Shown here one piece after another: positions 16,683 to 25,905 of a stretch of DNA of 64,000 bases. Under the pieces are notes generated by a model. That model made no database searches, was not told the DNA's origin, and worked only from the letters and a program-made list of their open reading frames with translations. The position numbers and the translations under genes are program-made. Numbering within the stretch: the stretch's first letter is position 1; each line of letters begins with the position of its first letter. Source of the stretch: Treponema_C sp050937815 (GTDB taxonomy: Bacteria; Spirochaetota; Spirochaetia; Treponematales; Treponemataceae); contig NZ_JACDIJ010000011.1 of NCBI RefSeq assembly GCF_050937815.1, forward strand, positions 24,817 through 88,816, written 5' to 3'.

Positions 16683-18074
16683 CTATTTGAGAAAATATTT
16701 TATTACATTATTATAAGAAATATCTTCACAAAGCTTTCCGAGCATTTCCGTATAAGGATATTCTCCTCTGTCATAATAGGATGCAATATAGGAACAAAGG
16801 ATTCTCCTAAAATAATCATGTCGTGAGTAGGAAAGAAAGGACCTTGAATCGGTTAACATTCCTATAAATCCACCCAGTAATCCTGTATTAGCAAGAGCAT
16901 CCATCTGCTCTATCATTCCTTTTTTATGGTCTTGCATCCACCAAGCAGCTCCCAATTGAATTTTCGAATCTACCCCGGTTTCATGAAACGTATAACAAAG
17001 ACTTGCAAGCGGCCAAAGATCTTTTGGATTGAGCGAAAAGAGTATTATTTTTGTAAGTATTCCATTTTCTTCAAGGTAGTTTAAAAGTTCTCCAATGGGA
17101 AGTGACATTTCAAAATCTCCGGGAGTATCATAGCCGCAAGCCTCCCCGACTTTTCTAACCATTTTCATGTTCTGATTTCTATTACATCCCGCATGCAATT
17201 CTACAACCCAATTTCGTTTTTTATATTCCGAAAAAAGAAAAACAAGCAGAGTACATTTCCATCTTTGAATTTCAACCTTTGTTAAGGTTTCGCTTTTCAT
17301 TATTTTCAGGAAAATATCGGACATCTCATCTTCTGATGTCATATTAAACACAAATGCATTAAGATCATGATCGCTCGCAACACATCCCGCATTATCAAAG
17401 TCATCCATTCTCTTTATAACGGCCGCAAGAAAATCCTGATAAGATTTAATTTCATAACCATGTTTTTCAATCGCATGAATTTCATCTATAAATTTTTGGC
17501 TATTGACGTTTAATATTCTGTCAGGTCGCCATGCAGGAAGAACCATACATTCTTTCCATTCTTTTTTCAACTTTTCATGATAACCCAAATCAGCCGAAAC
17601 ATCTTCCGTAGTACATAAACCCCGCACATTATACAACGAAAGTATTTTTCTTGGGGATAATTTTTTTTCATTTATAATTTTTTTTGTTTTATTCCAAATT
17701 CTTAATGCAGATTCTTTTGTAAGAACTTCTCTTATTTTGAATATGTCATTTAATTCCCTATAACTCCAATGCAAAACAGGATTACCCATCGCATAATAAA
17801 GAGTATCGATGAAAATCAAATACTTTTTATAAATATCTCCTTCTCCCGTAACATACTTTTCATCAATACCGCGGGATCTTATCAATCTCCACTTATAATG
17901 ATCATGATTAAGCCAGAGTTCCCCCAAAGAAGAAAATTGAACATCCTCATATATCTCCTTTGCTGACAAATGACAATGATAATCAAAAATAGGTTTTTTT
18001 ACGGCGTGTTCCGTATACAAATTCACGGCAAGAGGGCTATCCAATAAAAACTCATCTGAAAAAAAATCTCTCAT
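16683..18074 (-). CDS. uxaC: Glucuronate (uronate) isomerase
   Basis: A 463-residue UxaC of the amidohydrolase superfamily. FDYHCHLS near residues 30-37 holds the metal HxH, and AAWWMQDHKKGM and LTDSRSFLSYSRHDYFRRIL near the C-terminus are family blocks. It converts D-glucuronate to D-fructuronate, or D-galacturonate to D-tagaturonate. It is the last gene of the uronate operon, 29 bases after dctM. With uxuA and the SDR it makes the glucuronate branch complete as far as 2-keto-3-deoxygluconate. Confidence 0.95.
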   Translation of the reverse strand: MRDFFSDEFLLDSPLAVNLYTEHAVKKPIFDYHCHLSAKEIYEDVQFSSLGELWLNHDHYKWRLIRSRGIDEKYVTGEGDIYKKYLIFIDTLYYAMGNPVLHWSYRELNDIFKIREVLTKESALRIWNKTKKIINEKKLSPRKILSLYNVRGLCTTEDVSADLGYHEKLKKEWKECMVLPAWRPDRILNVNSQKFIDEIHAIEKHGYEIKSYQDFLAAVIKRMDDFDNAGCVASDHDLNAFVFNMTSEDEMSDIFLKIMKSETLTKVEIQRWKCTLLVFLFSEYKKRNWVVELHAGCNRNQNMKMVRKVGEACGYDTPGDFEMSLPIGELLNYLEENGILTKIILFSLNPKDLWPLASLCYTFHETGVDSKIQLGAAWWMQDHKKGMIEQMDALANTGLLGGFIGMLTDSRSFLSYSRHDYFRRILCSYIASYYDRGEYPYTEMLGKLCEDISYNNVIKYFLK

Positions 18075-18103
18075 TTAAACATTTTCCATGCAGTCTTTTG
18101 GTT

Positions 18104-19387
18104 TCAATAAAGCAAATTGGGAATAAACATTGTAATCTGAGGGAAAAACACCAAAACGACAACTTCCAGCAATACGGAGATAAAAAACGGCAACGAATAT
18201 TTAACATAATCCTGTATTGATGTCTTGTGTATTCCGCAAACAACATAAATTGCAGTACCTACAGGCGGTGTCATACATCCCATTGTAACAATCGTCATCA
18301 TACATATTCCAAAATGAACAGGATTTATTTCAAGCTCTGTAACCACAGGAAGAAAAATCGGAGTAAGTAACAAAATATTTACATTTGAATCGACAAGCAT
18401 CCCCGTTAGAAATAAAAATCCGAGCATGAGTAGAACCATAAGTTGAGGACTATCGGTTATTCCAATTAAAAAAGCAGACATAATTTTAGGAATATTTCCA
18501 TATGTAAGTGCATAACTAAATATTCCAGAGAGTGCAATTATAAAAATTATTGCGCCCGTATCTATAACGGCATTTTTTAAACTGCGAATAAAGCTTTCTA
18601 TCGTAAGTTCTTTATAGACGAAAGTTCCGATGACAATTGCATAAACAACAGCAAAGGCTCCTGCTTCACTTGGTGTAAAAAAACCAAACCTAATACCAAT
18701 AATGAGAATAATAGGAAACAAAAGAGCCCATACGGATGTTTTTAGATTATCCATCAATTCCTTAAAAGTAAATCGTTTCGAATCGGGTCTTGGGGCATCA
18801 TATCCATGCCTGCGACTTGTAATAGTTACGGTAACCATTAATACCAAACACATCAAAAAACCGGGAACAATACCTGCCGCAAAAAGCTGACCGATAGAAA
18901 CCTCTCCTACGAAACCGTATAAAATGAGACCGAGACTCGGCGGGATTGTGGCCGTAATAAGACTGGTAAGACATGTAAGACCACATGTATAACCTTTAGG
19001 ATAGCCGCGACTATCCATCTCTGGGCCTAAAATGCGTATCTCCATTCCGGCATCCGCACAAGCAGACCCGGAAACACCTCCCATCAACGTGGAAAGAATA
19101 ACATTTACCTGCGCCGTACCTCCATACATCCTTCTTGTAATAAGACGGGCAAGCGAAAGAAGATGTTTTGTTATTCCGGTTTCATTCATAAGATTACCGG
19201 CAAATAAAAAGAACGGAACCGCTAGAAAAGAAAAAGATTGCGTCTGTGATACAACTCGCTGAACCAAAACCGTCCAAGGGATCTCATTATTGATAAGAAA
19301 GTATCCGCCTCCTGCAATTCCAATAACAAACGCAACCGGCATACCTATTACCAGGAGAATAATAAAAAGTGTCAACAATAACCACAT
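18104..19387 (-). CDS. dctM: TRAP transporter large permease (DctM)
   Basis: A 427-residue integral membrane protein of the DctM family with about twelve hydrophobic segments and the conserved GGVSGSACADAG, PPSLGLILYGF and MTPPVGTAIYV motifs. It is the transport subunit of a Na+-dependent, binding-protein-dependent TRAP importer. Its start overlaps the end of dctQ by 16 bases. The uronate genes around it suggest hexuronate import. Confidence 0.95.
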   Translation of the reverse strand: MWLLLTLFIILLVIGMPVAFVIGIAGGGYFLINNEIPWTVLVQRVVSQTQSFSFLAVPFFLFAGNLMNETGITKHLLSLARLITRRMYGGTAQVNVILSTLMGGVSGSACADAGMEIRILGPEMDSRGYPKGYTCGLTCLTSLITATIPPSLGLILYGFVGEVSIGQLFAAGIVPGFLMCLVLMVTVTITSRRHGYDAPRPDSKRFTFKELMDNLKTSVWALLFPIILIIGIRFGFFTPSEAGAFAVVYAIVIGTFVYKELTIESFIRSLKNAVIDTGAIIFIIALSGIFSYALTYGNIPKIMSAFLIGITDSPQLMVLLMLGFLFLTGMLVDSNVNILLLTPIFLPVVTELEINPVHFGICMMTIVTMGCMTPPVGTAIYVVCGIHKTSIQDYVKYSLPFFISVLLEVVVLVFFPQITMFIPNLLY

Positions 19388-19890
19388 TTTTCCACCCCTG
19401 ATTCAATGTCCCTGAAGAGCACAACAATATTATGAATTATACTCATTATCATAAACATACCGGAACAAGGAAGACTTAAAGTAACAAATCCGTAACTTAT
19501 CTTAAGAGTTTGAAAACTTCTGTTCCAGTTCTTTATCGCCAGAGGAAATCCGTACTTTATAAGTATCAACACGAAAAAGAACATTATAACTAAATTTATC
19601 ATCTTTATTTTTTTCTGAATCCGAAGGTTAAGATGCATGGTAACAAGATCTACGCCAACCAAAGATCCTTTTCTCAAAGTAATATCTGCACCAAAAAACG
19701 CTGCCCATGCAAAACAAAGTTGGGAAACATCAACCGTCCATGCAAGCGGCATATTCAATTTCCTCAGTATTGCGGAAATAAAAACCAACAGGATAACCAT
19801 TAAGAACAATACGCAACAAAAAAACATCTCTATCTTACAAAGCTTCTCGTAAAACCGAGATAATTTTACAAAAAAAGTTGCCTTTATCAT
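19372..19890 (-). CDS. dctQ: TRAP transporter small permease (DctQ)
   Basis: A 172-residue protein with four predicted membrane helices, the DctQ layout. The segment AWTVDVSQLCFAWAAFFGAD is characteristic. It partners DctM in the membrane. The reading frame starts MIKATFFVKL, 55 bases after dctP, and overlaps dctM at its end. Confidence 0.92.
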   Translation of the reverse strand: MIKATFFVKLSRFYEKLCKIEMFFCCVLFLMVILLVFISAILRKLNMPLAWTVDVSQLCFAWAAFFGADITLRKGSLVGVDLVTMHLNLRIQKKIKMINLVIMFFFVLILIKYGFPLAIKNWNRSFQTLKISYGFVTLSLPCSGMFMIMSIIHNIVVLFRDIESGVEKCGYC

Positions 19891-19945
19891 AAACCCTCAT
19901 TCACACAAAGCCGCTGCCAAAAGATCGGGCAGCGGACATTATTCA

Positions 19946-20932
19946 TCAATAACCGAGTTGTTTAAACAATTCATCTTTAAGCTTTCTGTAATTAAGTTTA
20001 TCGTACACAGGCTGTACAGCCTCAATAAAGGGTGTTTTGTCAACATCTCGCACAATCATCCCATATCCTTCCATTTCCTTCTCATATTGTAATGTCAATT
20101 TCTTTACAAGCTGTTGATTTTCAGAACCAACCTCTTTAAATGTCTTTATGAAAAACTCCTGCGCCTCCCTACTCCAAGAATTGAATATCTTGGCACCCAT
20201 AACAACACAGCCAATAAGTTGAAAATGCTCCGTTCTATTTGTTACCTTGGAAACCTCGTATATCCTTGTAGCATAGGAAGATGGAGTTTGAACTTCGGCA
20301 CCGTCGATAGCTCCCTGCTGAATTGCCGAATATACTTCAGACCAGGCCATTGGAGTTGCAACAGCACCCATTGCATTGATACTCTCTGTATAGAGCTGAG
20401 CTCCGATAGTTCTGATTTTCAACCCTTTCAAATCGGATGGTTTGTTTATTTCTTTATCACAAACAAAATTCCTCGCTCCTGAATACCAATTCGAAGTTAT
20501 AAGCTTCAGACCAAACTTATCCTCAAAGCTTTTCTCCCATTTTTTATACATGGGTGTTTCGATAAGTTTGTCTAAATCAGAGGCATCCTTAAAGATATAA
20601 GGCATCTGAATTACACCAAATTCATTAATATAACTCATCAGACGACCGGGATCAGTTACAGTGAGAACAGGAGCACCTTGAAGCCCTTGCTCCATGATAT
20701 CATCTGTTTCACCGAGTGCAGAGGAAGGATAAACTGTAACTTCAAAAAGACCTGATGCATTTAAACGTCGCGCCACTTCATTTAGCCCCATGGTCTGTGT
20801 ATCCTTTTCGCCCTGGGTATTACCGAACTTAATCTTATAAGGCCCTTTTGCAATACTTTCACCCGCTCCACCTGCAAAACCGAATCCTAAAACAAATAGA
20901 GCACCCAAGAAACTCATTAAGATTTTTTTCAT
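19946..20932 (-). CDS. dctP: TRAP transporter substrate-binding protein (DctP)
   Basis: About 328 residues. An N-terminal signal peptide (KKILMSFLGALFVLGFGF) is followed by a DctP-family body with RTIGAQLYTESINAMGA and PMAWSEVYSAIQQGAIDGAE; the arginine in the first block normally binds the substrate carboxylate. The ligand is probably a hexuronate. ATG 20932 is preferred to the longer frame because AGGAGA lies 8 bases upstream and the extension overlaps the SDR gene. Confidence 0.93.
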   Translation of the reverse strand: MKKILMSFLGALFVLGFGFAGGAGESIAKGPYKIKFGNTQGEKDTQTMGLNEVARRLNASGLFEVTVYPSSALGETDDIMEQGLQGAPVLTVTDPGRLMSYINEFGVIQMPYIFKDASDLDKLIETPMYKKWEKSFEDKFGLKLITSNWYSGARNFVCDKEINKPSDLKGLKIRTIGAQLYTESINAMGAVATPMAWSEVYSAIQQGAIDGAEVQTPSSYATRIYEVSKVTNRTEHFQLIGCVVMGAKIFNSWSREAQEFFIKTFKEVGSENQQLVKKLTLQYEKEMEGYGMIVRDVDKTPFIEAVQPVYDKLNYRKLKDELFKQLGY

Positions 20933-20958
20933 AATGTCTTTCTCCTTTTTTTGTAAAT

Positions 20959-21732
20959 CTAAAAACCGATTGAACAACCACCATCAACAGGAATAGAAAC
21001 TCCTGTAACAAACTTAGACGCATCTGAGGCAAGATAGAGCGCTGCCCACGCAATATCTTCCGGCTGACCATACACTCCCATCGGGGTATGAGAGAGTATC
21101 TTTTTCTGTCGCTCGGGATCCGAATCAACAGCCTTATGGAACATGGGCGTGTCAATAAATCCCGGAGCAATGGCATTGATTCTGATGCCGTATGGGCAAA
21201 GATCACCTGAAAGACACTTTATCATTCCCAAAACGGCACTTTTGGCCGCACCATAGGCAACTACCTTTGTCAAAGCAAGATATGCGGACATAGAAGAGAT
21301 CATTATGATGCTTCCTTTTTTTTGGCTTTTCATATGAGGTACCGCAGCTCTTATTAGCCCCAAGGGACCCACCACATGTACGGAAAGCATCTCTTCGAAA
21401 TCTTTTCTGCTTATATTCTCTACATCCTTTTTAGAATGTATCCCCGCATTACTAACAATGATATCGATTTTTTTATAGCGTGCGACTATATCTTCGACAA
21501 TTTCTTCATGCAGACTGTCATCAGAAATATCATAACGAATACCGATGCAATCATTACCTACTTCATCCGCCGCTCGATCAAGCCCCTCCTGTTCTCTGGT
21601 ACCGGTAATAACAACTCTAGCACCCGCAGCGGCAAAACACTTTGCCATAGCAAATCCAAGCCCCGATGTACCTCCTGTTACTACAGCCACCTTATTTTCA
21701 AGCGAAAATATTTTTCTGTAATCGTATTCCAC
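20959..21732 (-). CDS. SDR oxidoreductase, probable fructuronate reductase
   Basis: A 257-residue classical short-chain dehydrogenase: TGGTSGLG at residues 19-26, the NAG motif VSNAGIHS, catalytic Ser in MISSMSAY and YGAAKSA (Tyr-x3-Lys). Relatives include gluconate 5-dehydrogenase, KduD and the SDR encoded with uxu genes in Bacillus. The operon has no UxuB (long-chain mannitol dehydrogenase type), so this enzyme probably reduces D-fructuronate to D-mannonate; this is inference from context. Start is GTG 21732 with GAGGTGA upstream. Confidence 0.85.
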   Translation of the reverse strand: MEYDYRKIFSLENKVAVVTGGTSGLGFAMAKCFAAAGARVVITGTREQEGLDRAADEVGNDCIGIRYDISDDSLHEEIVEDIVARYKKIDIIVSNAGIHSKKDVENISRKDFEEMLSVHVVGPLGLIRAAVPHMKSQKKGSIIMISSMSAYLALTKVVAYGAAKSAVLGMIKCLSGDLCPYGIRINAIAPGFIDTPMFHKAVDSDPERQKKILSHTPMGVYGQPEDIAWAALYLASDASKFVTGVSIPVDGGCSIGF

Positions 21733-21741
21733 AATATCACC

Positions 21742-22404
21742 TCACAAAACCCCGAACTTTGAAAAAGCTTCCGTTGCCGACATACCATCTTCTATTGCGG
21801 CTCTCACAACTTTTTCGGCTCGTGCTTTTTCAATCGCTTTCTCAATAACCTCTTCACATGTATCTTGCGGTATAACCAACACACCATCGATATCCCCGAA
21901 AACAAGATCTCCCGGATTCACAGTGACCTCACCGACCTCGATCTTGCACCGATAATCAATAACCTGTGTTCTTACAGAGCTGTCCTGAGCATACCTGCCT
22001 CTTGAAAACACGGGCCAATTCTGTGCAAGCATTTGAGGGGTATCACGATGAAATCCGTTTATCACCGCACCTGCAGCTTTCCTCATTTTGGCCGTCGCCG
22101 TCAATAACTCTCCCCAGTAAGCGCATCTAAATACTCCCCCGCTTGCAAGATAAACATCTCCTTCCTCCAGTTGATCAAGCGCTTCTGTAAGATAGCCGAA
22201 AGGCTTTTTTTGTACACCATACACATCGATCATAAGAGCGGGCATTGCAAAACCGACAATCTTAAAATCTTCTCGAGCCGAAACAATCGAAGGGGGTAAA
22301 AATTGATGAACATAGCCCATAGTATCAAGAATATCACCCACGACCGGAGTATATAATTCAGTCTTTATCACATCAAAATATTTAATAATTTTTTGCTTAT
22401 TCAT
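21742..22404 (-). CDS. RraA-like protein / HMG aldolase family
   Basis: About 220 residues of the RraA/HMG-CHA aldolase family: GELLTATAKMRKAAGAVINGF with a downstream Arg-Asp (FHRD) that in true aldolases binds pyruvate enolate and metal, and PGDLVFGDIDGVLVIP. Members are divalent-metal pyruvate aldolases or RNase E regulators. In this uronate operon it could cleave 2-keto-3-deoxygluconate to pyruvate and glyceraldehyde, since no KdgK/KdgA is present; this is a hypothesis. ATG 22404 has AGGAGA upstream, inside the uxuA 3' end (8-base overlap). Confidence 0.85.
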   Translation of the reverse strand: MNKQKIIKYFDVIKTELYTPVVGDILDTMGYVHQFLPPSIVSAREDFKIVGFAMPALMIDVYGVQKKPFGYLTEALDQLEEGDVYLASGGVFRCAYWGELLTATAKMRKAAGAVINGFHRDTPQMLAQNWPVFSRGRYAQDSSVRTQVIDYRCKIEVGEVTVNPGDLVFGDIDGVLVIPQDTCEEVIEKAIEKARAEKVVRAAIEDGMSATEAFSKFGVL

Positions 22405-23479
22405 TACATTTCTCCTCACAGATAGCTCTGATAGCTGCTTTCATATATCCGATCGCATAAGCCATACCGGCATACCATGAACCGGGACAGGTCATTTCCG
22501 GAGTATGATCGGGGATAAGAAGTCCCGTGTACTCCGTGTCCCTTAAAATCCTTAAAATTTTGAACATATCAATATCCCCTTCATCCAAAAATACCTCATC
22601 ATATTTGGGGACAGTACCTTTTACATTTCTAAAATGAATATAACTGATACGCTTGTTTCTGCTGTATTTTTCCGTTTCCTTATAAATATTTCCTTCACTC
22701 ATCTCCTTTAAACTGCCCAAACAAAATTCCAGCTGATTCATAGGACTTTTATTAAGATTGATGAGCTTATCATAATACTTGGGCTGATAAACAAGCCGGG
22801 CAGTCTGTCTGAGTTCGGGCATGGGGGGATCATCCGGATGAAGTGCTAAAGCAACGCCGCTTTTTTCACATACGGGTAAAATTTCATTCAAGAATCTTTC
22901 GAACCGATTCCAAAGATCGGCATGAGAAACAGGAGCGATAAATGTATCTTTTGGACCATCCCTATAGGTCATATTCCAAACTTCTCCGTCAGGTATAGAG
23001 GCATCAATCGGTAATGCCGAAGCATCAAAACATACGCTTACAGCTCCGCCACGAGCAACAGCAAGTCTCTTATGCCCCCAAACGCCTGCAATTGAAAAAT
23101 TATATCCAAAATTCCGTATACCAACTCTACCTACATTTGCGATGATTCGCTTCAAGTTTTCCACTTGTTCATCACGATGCGGTCCGTCCAAAAGTACATC
23201 ATACCAATCTGCGGGGCTGAAATTTTCAATACCGTATATTTCAATGCCCTCTTCTGCTGCAATATCTTTCAGATTCTTTAATCCGTCGTAACTCCAAATA
23301 AAATCATTTTCTATCGATTCACCATAATTCGTCTTATCATCCGTAGCCGGTAATATGCCCTGTTTTTCTGAATAATAATTTACAAGATGAACGATAACAT
23401 GGGAACAACCCAGCTGCTTTGCAAATTTGAAATGGTTACGATCAAGCATATGTCTATAAAGACCTATTCCTAATTTCAT
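22397..23479 (-). CDS. uxuA: Mannonate dehydratase
   Basis: A 360-residue UxuA with TIM-barrel xylose-isomerase-like fold. KLGIGLYRHML at the N-terminus, ALHPDDPPMPELRQTARL and YIHFRNVKGT are family blocks with metal-binding His/Asp residues. It dehydrates D-mannonate to 2-keto-3-deoxy-D-gluconate. It is the first gene of the uronate operon, divergent from the AraC regulator. ATG 23479 is preferred to the frame start because AGAGGT lies 5 bases upstream. Confidence 0.95.
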   Translation of the reverse strand: MKLGIGLYRHMLDRNHFKFAKQLGCSHVIVHLVNYYSEKQGILPATDDKTNYGESIENDFIWSYDGLKNLKDIAAEEGIEIYGIENFSPADWYDVLLDGPHRDEQVENLKRIIANVGRVGIRNFGYNFSIAGVWGHKRLAVARGGAVSVCFDASALPIDASIPDGEVWNMTYRDGPKDTFIAPVSHADLWNRFERFLNEILPVCEKSGVALALHPDDPPMPELRQTARLVYQPKYYDKLINLNKSPMNQLEFCLGSLKEMSEGNIYKETEKYSRNKRISYIHFRNVKGTVPKYDEVFLDEGDIDMFKILRILRDTEYTGLLIPDHTPEMTCPGSWYAGMAYAIGYMKAAIRAICEEKCNE

Positions 23480-23527
23480 TTTTACCTCTAACATTAGATT
23501 ACATTCATTTTCCCTTTAAATATTGTA

Positions 23528-23556
23528 TTTACAATTAAAATTTATTGCTGTATATT
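23528..23556 (+). promoter_or_regulatory. Promoter of the AraC regulator, probably leaderless
   Basis: TTTACA (23528-23533) and TATATT (23551-23556) are 17 bases apart. GTG 23563 follows after 6 bases. A small palindrome TTGTATTTACAA (23523-23534) overlaps the -35 box and could be an operator shared with the divergent uxuA promoter. Confidence 0.55.
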
Positions 23557-23562
23557 GATATT

Positions 23563-24411
23563 GTGATAAATAAAATTTTAGCCTCGGAAGTAATAGATTC
23601 GGACAGAGAAGTTCATTATTCCTTTCGAACCGCAATTGATATAAAAAGTTATCCCCAAGTTCATGATTTCTATGAATTCTCCTTGGTCCTAAGCGGAGGC
23701 TTTATTATGGAACAAAAGAACCATGTATATGAACTCGAACAAGGAGATTTGATACTTACAAAACCGGGAACAATTCATAAGAAAAAATATCTTAGCGGAC
23801 AAACGCCGGTTCATATAAACCTTGCATTTCTCAAAAGTGTAATGAATAGCGCGATAAATTATCTATATGATAAGAACGATGAGGAATATTTTTCTTCAAA
23901 TACAGTACTGTTCCATTTGAATGACAACTATCTAGATCTTATAAAGCGGGAAATGCAAAGACTCTCCAGTTATGTAACGGAAAATGCCGAAGCGGAAAAA
24001 CATCACATGAGATGGCTGCTTACAGAACTGTTGCACTACATAATAAATCCAAAAGTCGGGCAAGAATTGAAAAGAACAGATTTTCCCCTTTGGCTTGATA
24101 CTCTTTTAAATCGTTTAGATTCTCCAAACAGCATAAACGAACAGATGTCGGTAATAATAAAAGAAACCGGATTAAGCAAGGAACATGTAATTCGTTCCTT
24201 TAAAAAGCACTTAGGAACAACCCCCACGACCTATCACAATATTCATCGACTAAATCTCGCAGCCCACATGCTTTCATACACTGACAAGGAAATTTCAACT
24301 ATAAGCGAAGATCTTAATTTCAATTCAATCAGCTATTTTTATAAACAATTCAAAAAGGCTTTTTCAATGACCCCCAGACAATACAGAATGAAAAAAAAGA
24401 TAAGCGAATAA
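23563..24411 (+). CDS. AraC-family regulator of the uronate operon
   Basis: About 282 residues. An N-terminal cupin-like sensor has HDFYEFSLVLSGGFIMEQ and GDLILTKPG, and a C-terminal pair of AraC helix-turn-helices has LSKEHVIRSFKKHLGTTPTTY and the end motif ISYFYKQFKKAFSMTPRQYR. It is divergent from uxuA with an 83-base gap and probably activates the operon in response to a uronate or pathway intermediate. The GTG at 23563 is chosen because the -10 box lies 6 bases upstream and there is no ribosome-binding site. Confidence 0.87.
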   Translation: MINKILASEVIDSDREVHYSFRTAIDIKSYPQVHDFYEFSLVLSGGFIMEQKNHVYELEQGDLILTKPGTIHKKKYLSGQTPVHINLAFLKSVMNSAINYLYDKNDEEYFSSNTVLFHLNDNYLDLIKREMQRLSSYVTENAEAEKHHMRWLLTELLHYIINPKVGQELKRTDFPLWLDTLLNRLDSPNSINEQMSVIIKETGLSKEHVIRSFKKHLGTTPTTYHNIHRLNLAAHMLSYTDKEISTISEDLNFNSISYFYKQFKKAFSMTPRQYRMKKKISE

Positions 24412-24479
24412 ACTTAAAAACCATGATTCTCCCTCTTTTTTTGTTTCCAAAAAAAAGTTAATCTAAACACACCCTCCTC

Positions 24480-24524
24480 TTGACAATAAAACATTTTTTA
24501 TATATAAATAATTATATATTTATA
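24480..24524 (+). promoter_or_regulatory. Strong promoter and AT-rich inverted repeat before the Fe-ADH gene
   Basis: A perfect TTGACA (24480-24485) lies 17 bases from TATAAA (24503-24508). The -10 box is part of an inverted repeat TATAAAT/ATTTATA (24503-24524), a possible repressor site. About 55 bases of leader follow before ATG 24579. Confidence 0.65.
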
Positions 24525-24578
24525 AAGGTACTCTAATTCAAAACAAGAGGGTTATCTGTACCGCTAAGGAGACTCCAC

Positions 24579-25733
24579 ATGAGTATTATGAATTTCTCGG
24601 TGCCGCGCCAAATTATTTACGGCGAAAATGCAATGGATCATTTGGCCCAATTAAAGGGCAAAAAAGCCGCCATCGTTACCGGCGGAAGCTCGATGAAAAA
24701 ATTCGGCTTTTTGGATAAGGCCGTAGAGCTGTTGAAAAAAGCCGGCATCGAATCGATTATTATCGACGGTGTAGAACCGAACCCTTCGGTAAAAACCGTT
24801 GTGGACGGCGGCAAAAAAATGAGCGATTTCGGCCCCGATTGGATTGTCGCACTCGGAGGCGGTTCGGCGCTCGATGCGGCCAAGGTTATGTGGTGTTTTT
24901 ACGAACATCCTTCCGTTAAATTCGAAGCCATCATCCCCGTCGGTGCAATGCCTCCGCTACGCAACAAGGCAAAGATGATTTGTATTCCTTCAACCAGCGG
25001 AACCGCAAGCGAAATCACGGCATTTTCCGTTATCACCGATACCGACAATCACATTAAATACCCGATAGTCGCTGCGGATATGGTTCCGGATATCGCAATC
25101 CTCGACCCCGCACTTCCCGCATGTATGCCGCCCCACATCACCGCAAACACCGGTATGGACGTATTTGCCCACGCAATTGAATCCTTTGCTTCAACGGCCG
25201 CAACTTCGTTTACGGAACCTTATTCCATCGAAGCTTTGCGCCTCGTCATTGAATATCTTCCCGCTGCATACAAAAACGGCAAAGATATGACAGCCCGCGC
25301 CCACATGCACAATGCATCCAGCCTTGCCGGTATGGCCTTCACAAATGCATCCTTGGGCTTGGTACACTCGCTTGCCCATAAAATCGGAGGCGAATTCGGC
25401 GTTACGCACGGCTTGGCAAACGCAATCCTCATGCCCTACATTATCGACTTTAACCGCAAATTCTCGGATAAATACGATTTGGCGGAAAAAAGACTCGGCG
25501 TAAAAGACATTGCCGAAACCGTCCGTGAACTTAACAAAAAACTCGACATTCCCTTGTGCTTTAAAGACTGTAAAGAAGTCGACTTTAACGAAGAAAAGTT
25601 CAAAACGGTTTTGGAGCGCATGAGTAAAAACGCCCACGGCGACCCCTGTACGCTGACCAACCCCGGAAAACCCACTCCGGAAGACGTCAAGATGATTTAC
25701 GAAGCAGCGTATTACGGAAAAAAAATCAACTAA
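24579..25733 (+). CDS. Iron-containing alcohol dehydrogenase (group III)
   Basis: A 384-residue Fe-ADH. It has the NAD-binding GGGSALDAAK (near 90-99) and the metal ligands Asp and His in GMDVFAHAIESF and the two His in HSLAHKIGGEFGVTHG. Such enzymes reduce short aldehydes (lactaldehyde, 3-hydroxypropionaldehyde, butyraldehyde) to alcohols with NADH, mainly in anaerobic fermentation. FucO-like lactaldehyde reductase is possible given the fucose operon, but sequence alone does not decide. It is monocistronic: own promoter, then two hairpins before deoR. Confidence 0.92.
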   Translation: MSIMNFSVPRQIIYGENAMDHLAQLKGKKAAIVTGGSSMKKFGFLDKAVELLKKAGIESIIIDGVEPNPSVKTVVDGGKKMSDFGPDWIVALGGGSALDAAKVMWCFYEHPSVKFEAIIPVGAMPPLRNKAKMICIPSTSGTASEITAFSVITDTDNHIKYPIVAADMVPDIAILDPALPACMPPHITANTGMDVFAHAIESFASTAATSFTEPYSIEALRLVIEYLPAAYKNGKDMTARAHMHNASSLAGMAFTNASLGLVHSLAHKIGGEFGVTHGLANAILMPYIIDFNRKFSDKYDLAEKRLGVKDIAETVRELNKKLDIPLCFKDCKEVDFNEEKFKTVLERMSKNAHGDPCTLTNPGKPTPEDVKMIYEAAYYGKKIN

Positions 25734-25742
25734 AAAAGGAAG

Positions 25743-25770
25743 CCGCCGATAAGAATAATTTTACCGGCGG
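25743..25770 (+). terminator. First hairpin after the Fe-ADH gene
   Basis: CCGCCG pairs with CGGCGG around an AT-rich loop, 10 bases after the stop codon. A stronger terminator follows directly. Confidence 0.45.
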
Positions 25771-25778
25771 TCTTGATA

Positions 25779-25825
25779 AAAAAGCTGCCCTAAGCATCAA
25801 TTTTCAGCTTTCGGCAGCTTTTTTT
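25779..25825 (+). terminator. Rho-independent terminator after the Fe-ADH gene
   Basis: AAAAAGCTGCC pairs with GGCAGCTTTTT around a 23-base loop and ends in a long T run. Confidence 0.8.
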
Positions 25826-25905
25826 TACGTTTTTTTATCTTTTATCTTGCTTTTTGCTTGCGTTTTATTCAATTTCGTAATATAATCGAAAAGAAAGGGG
25901 AAACA

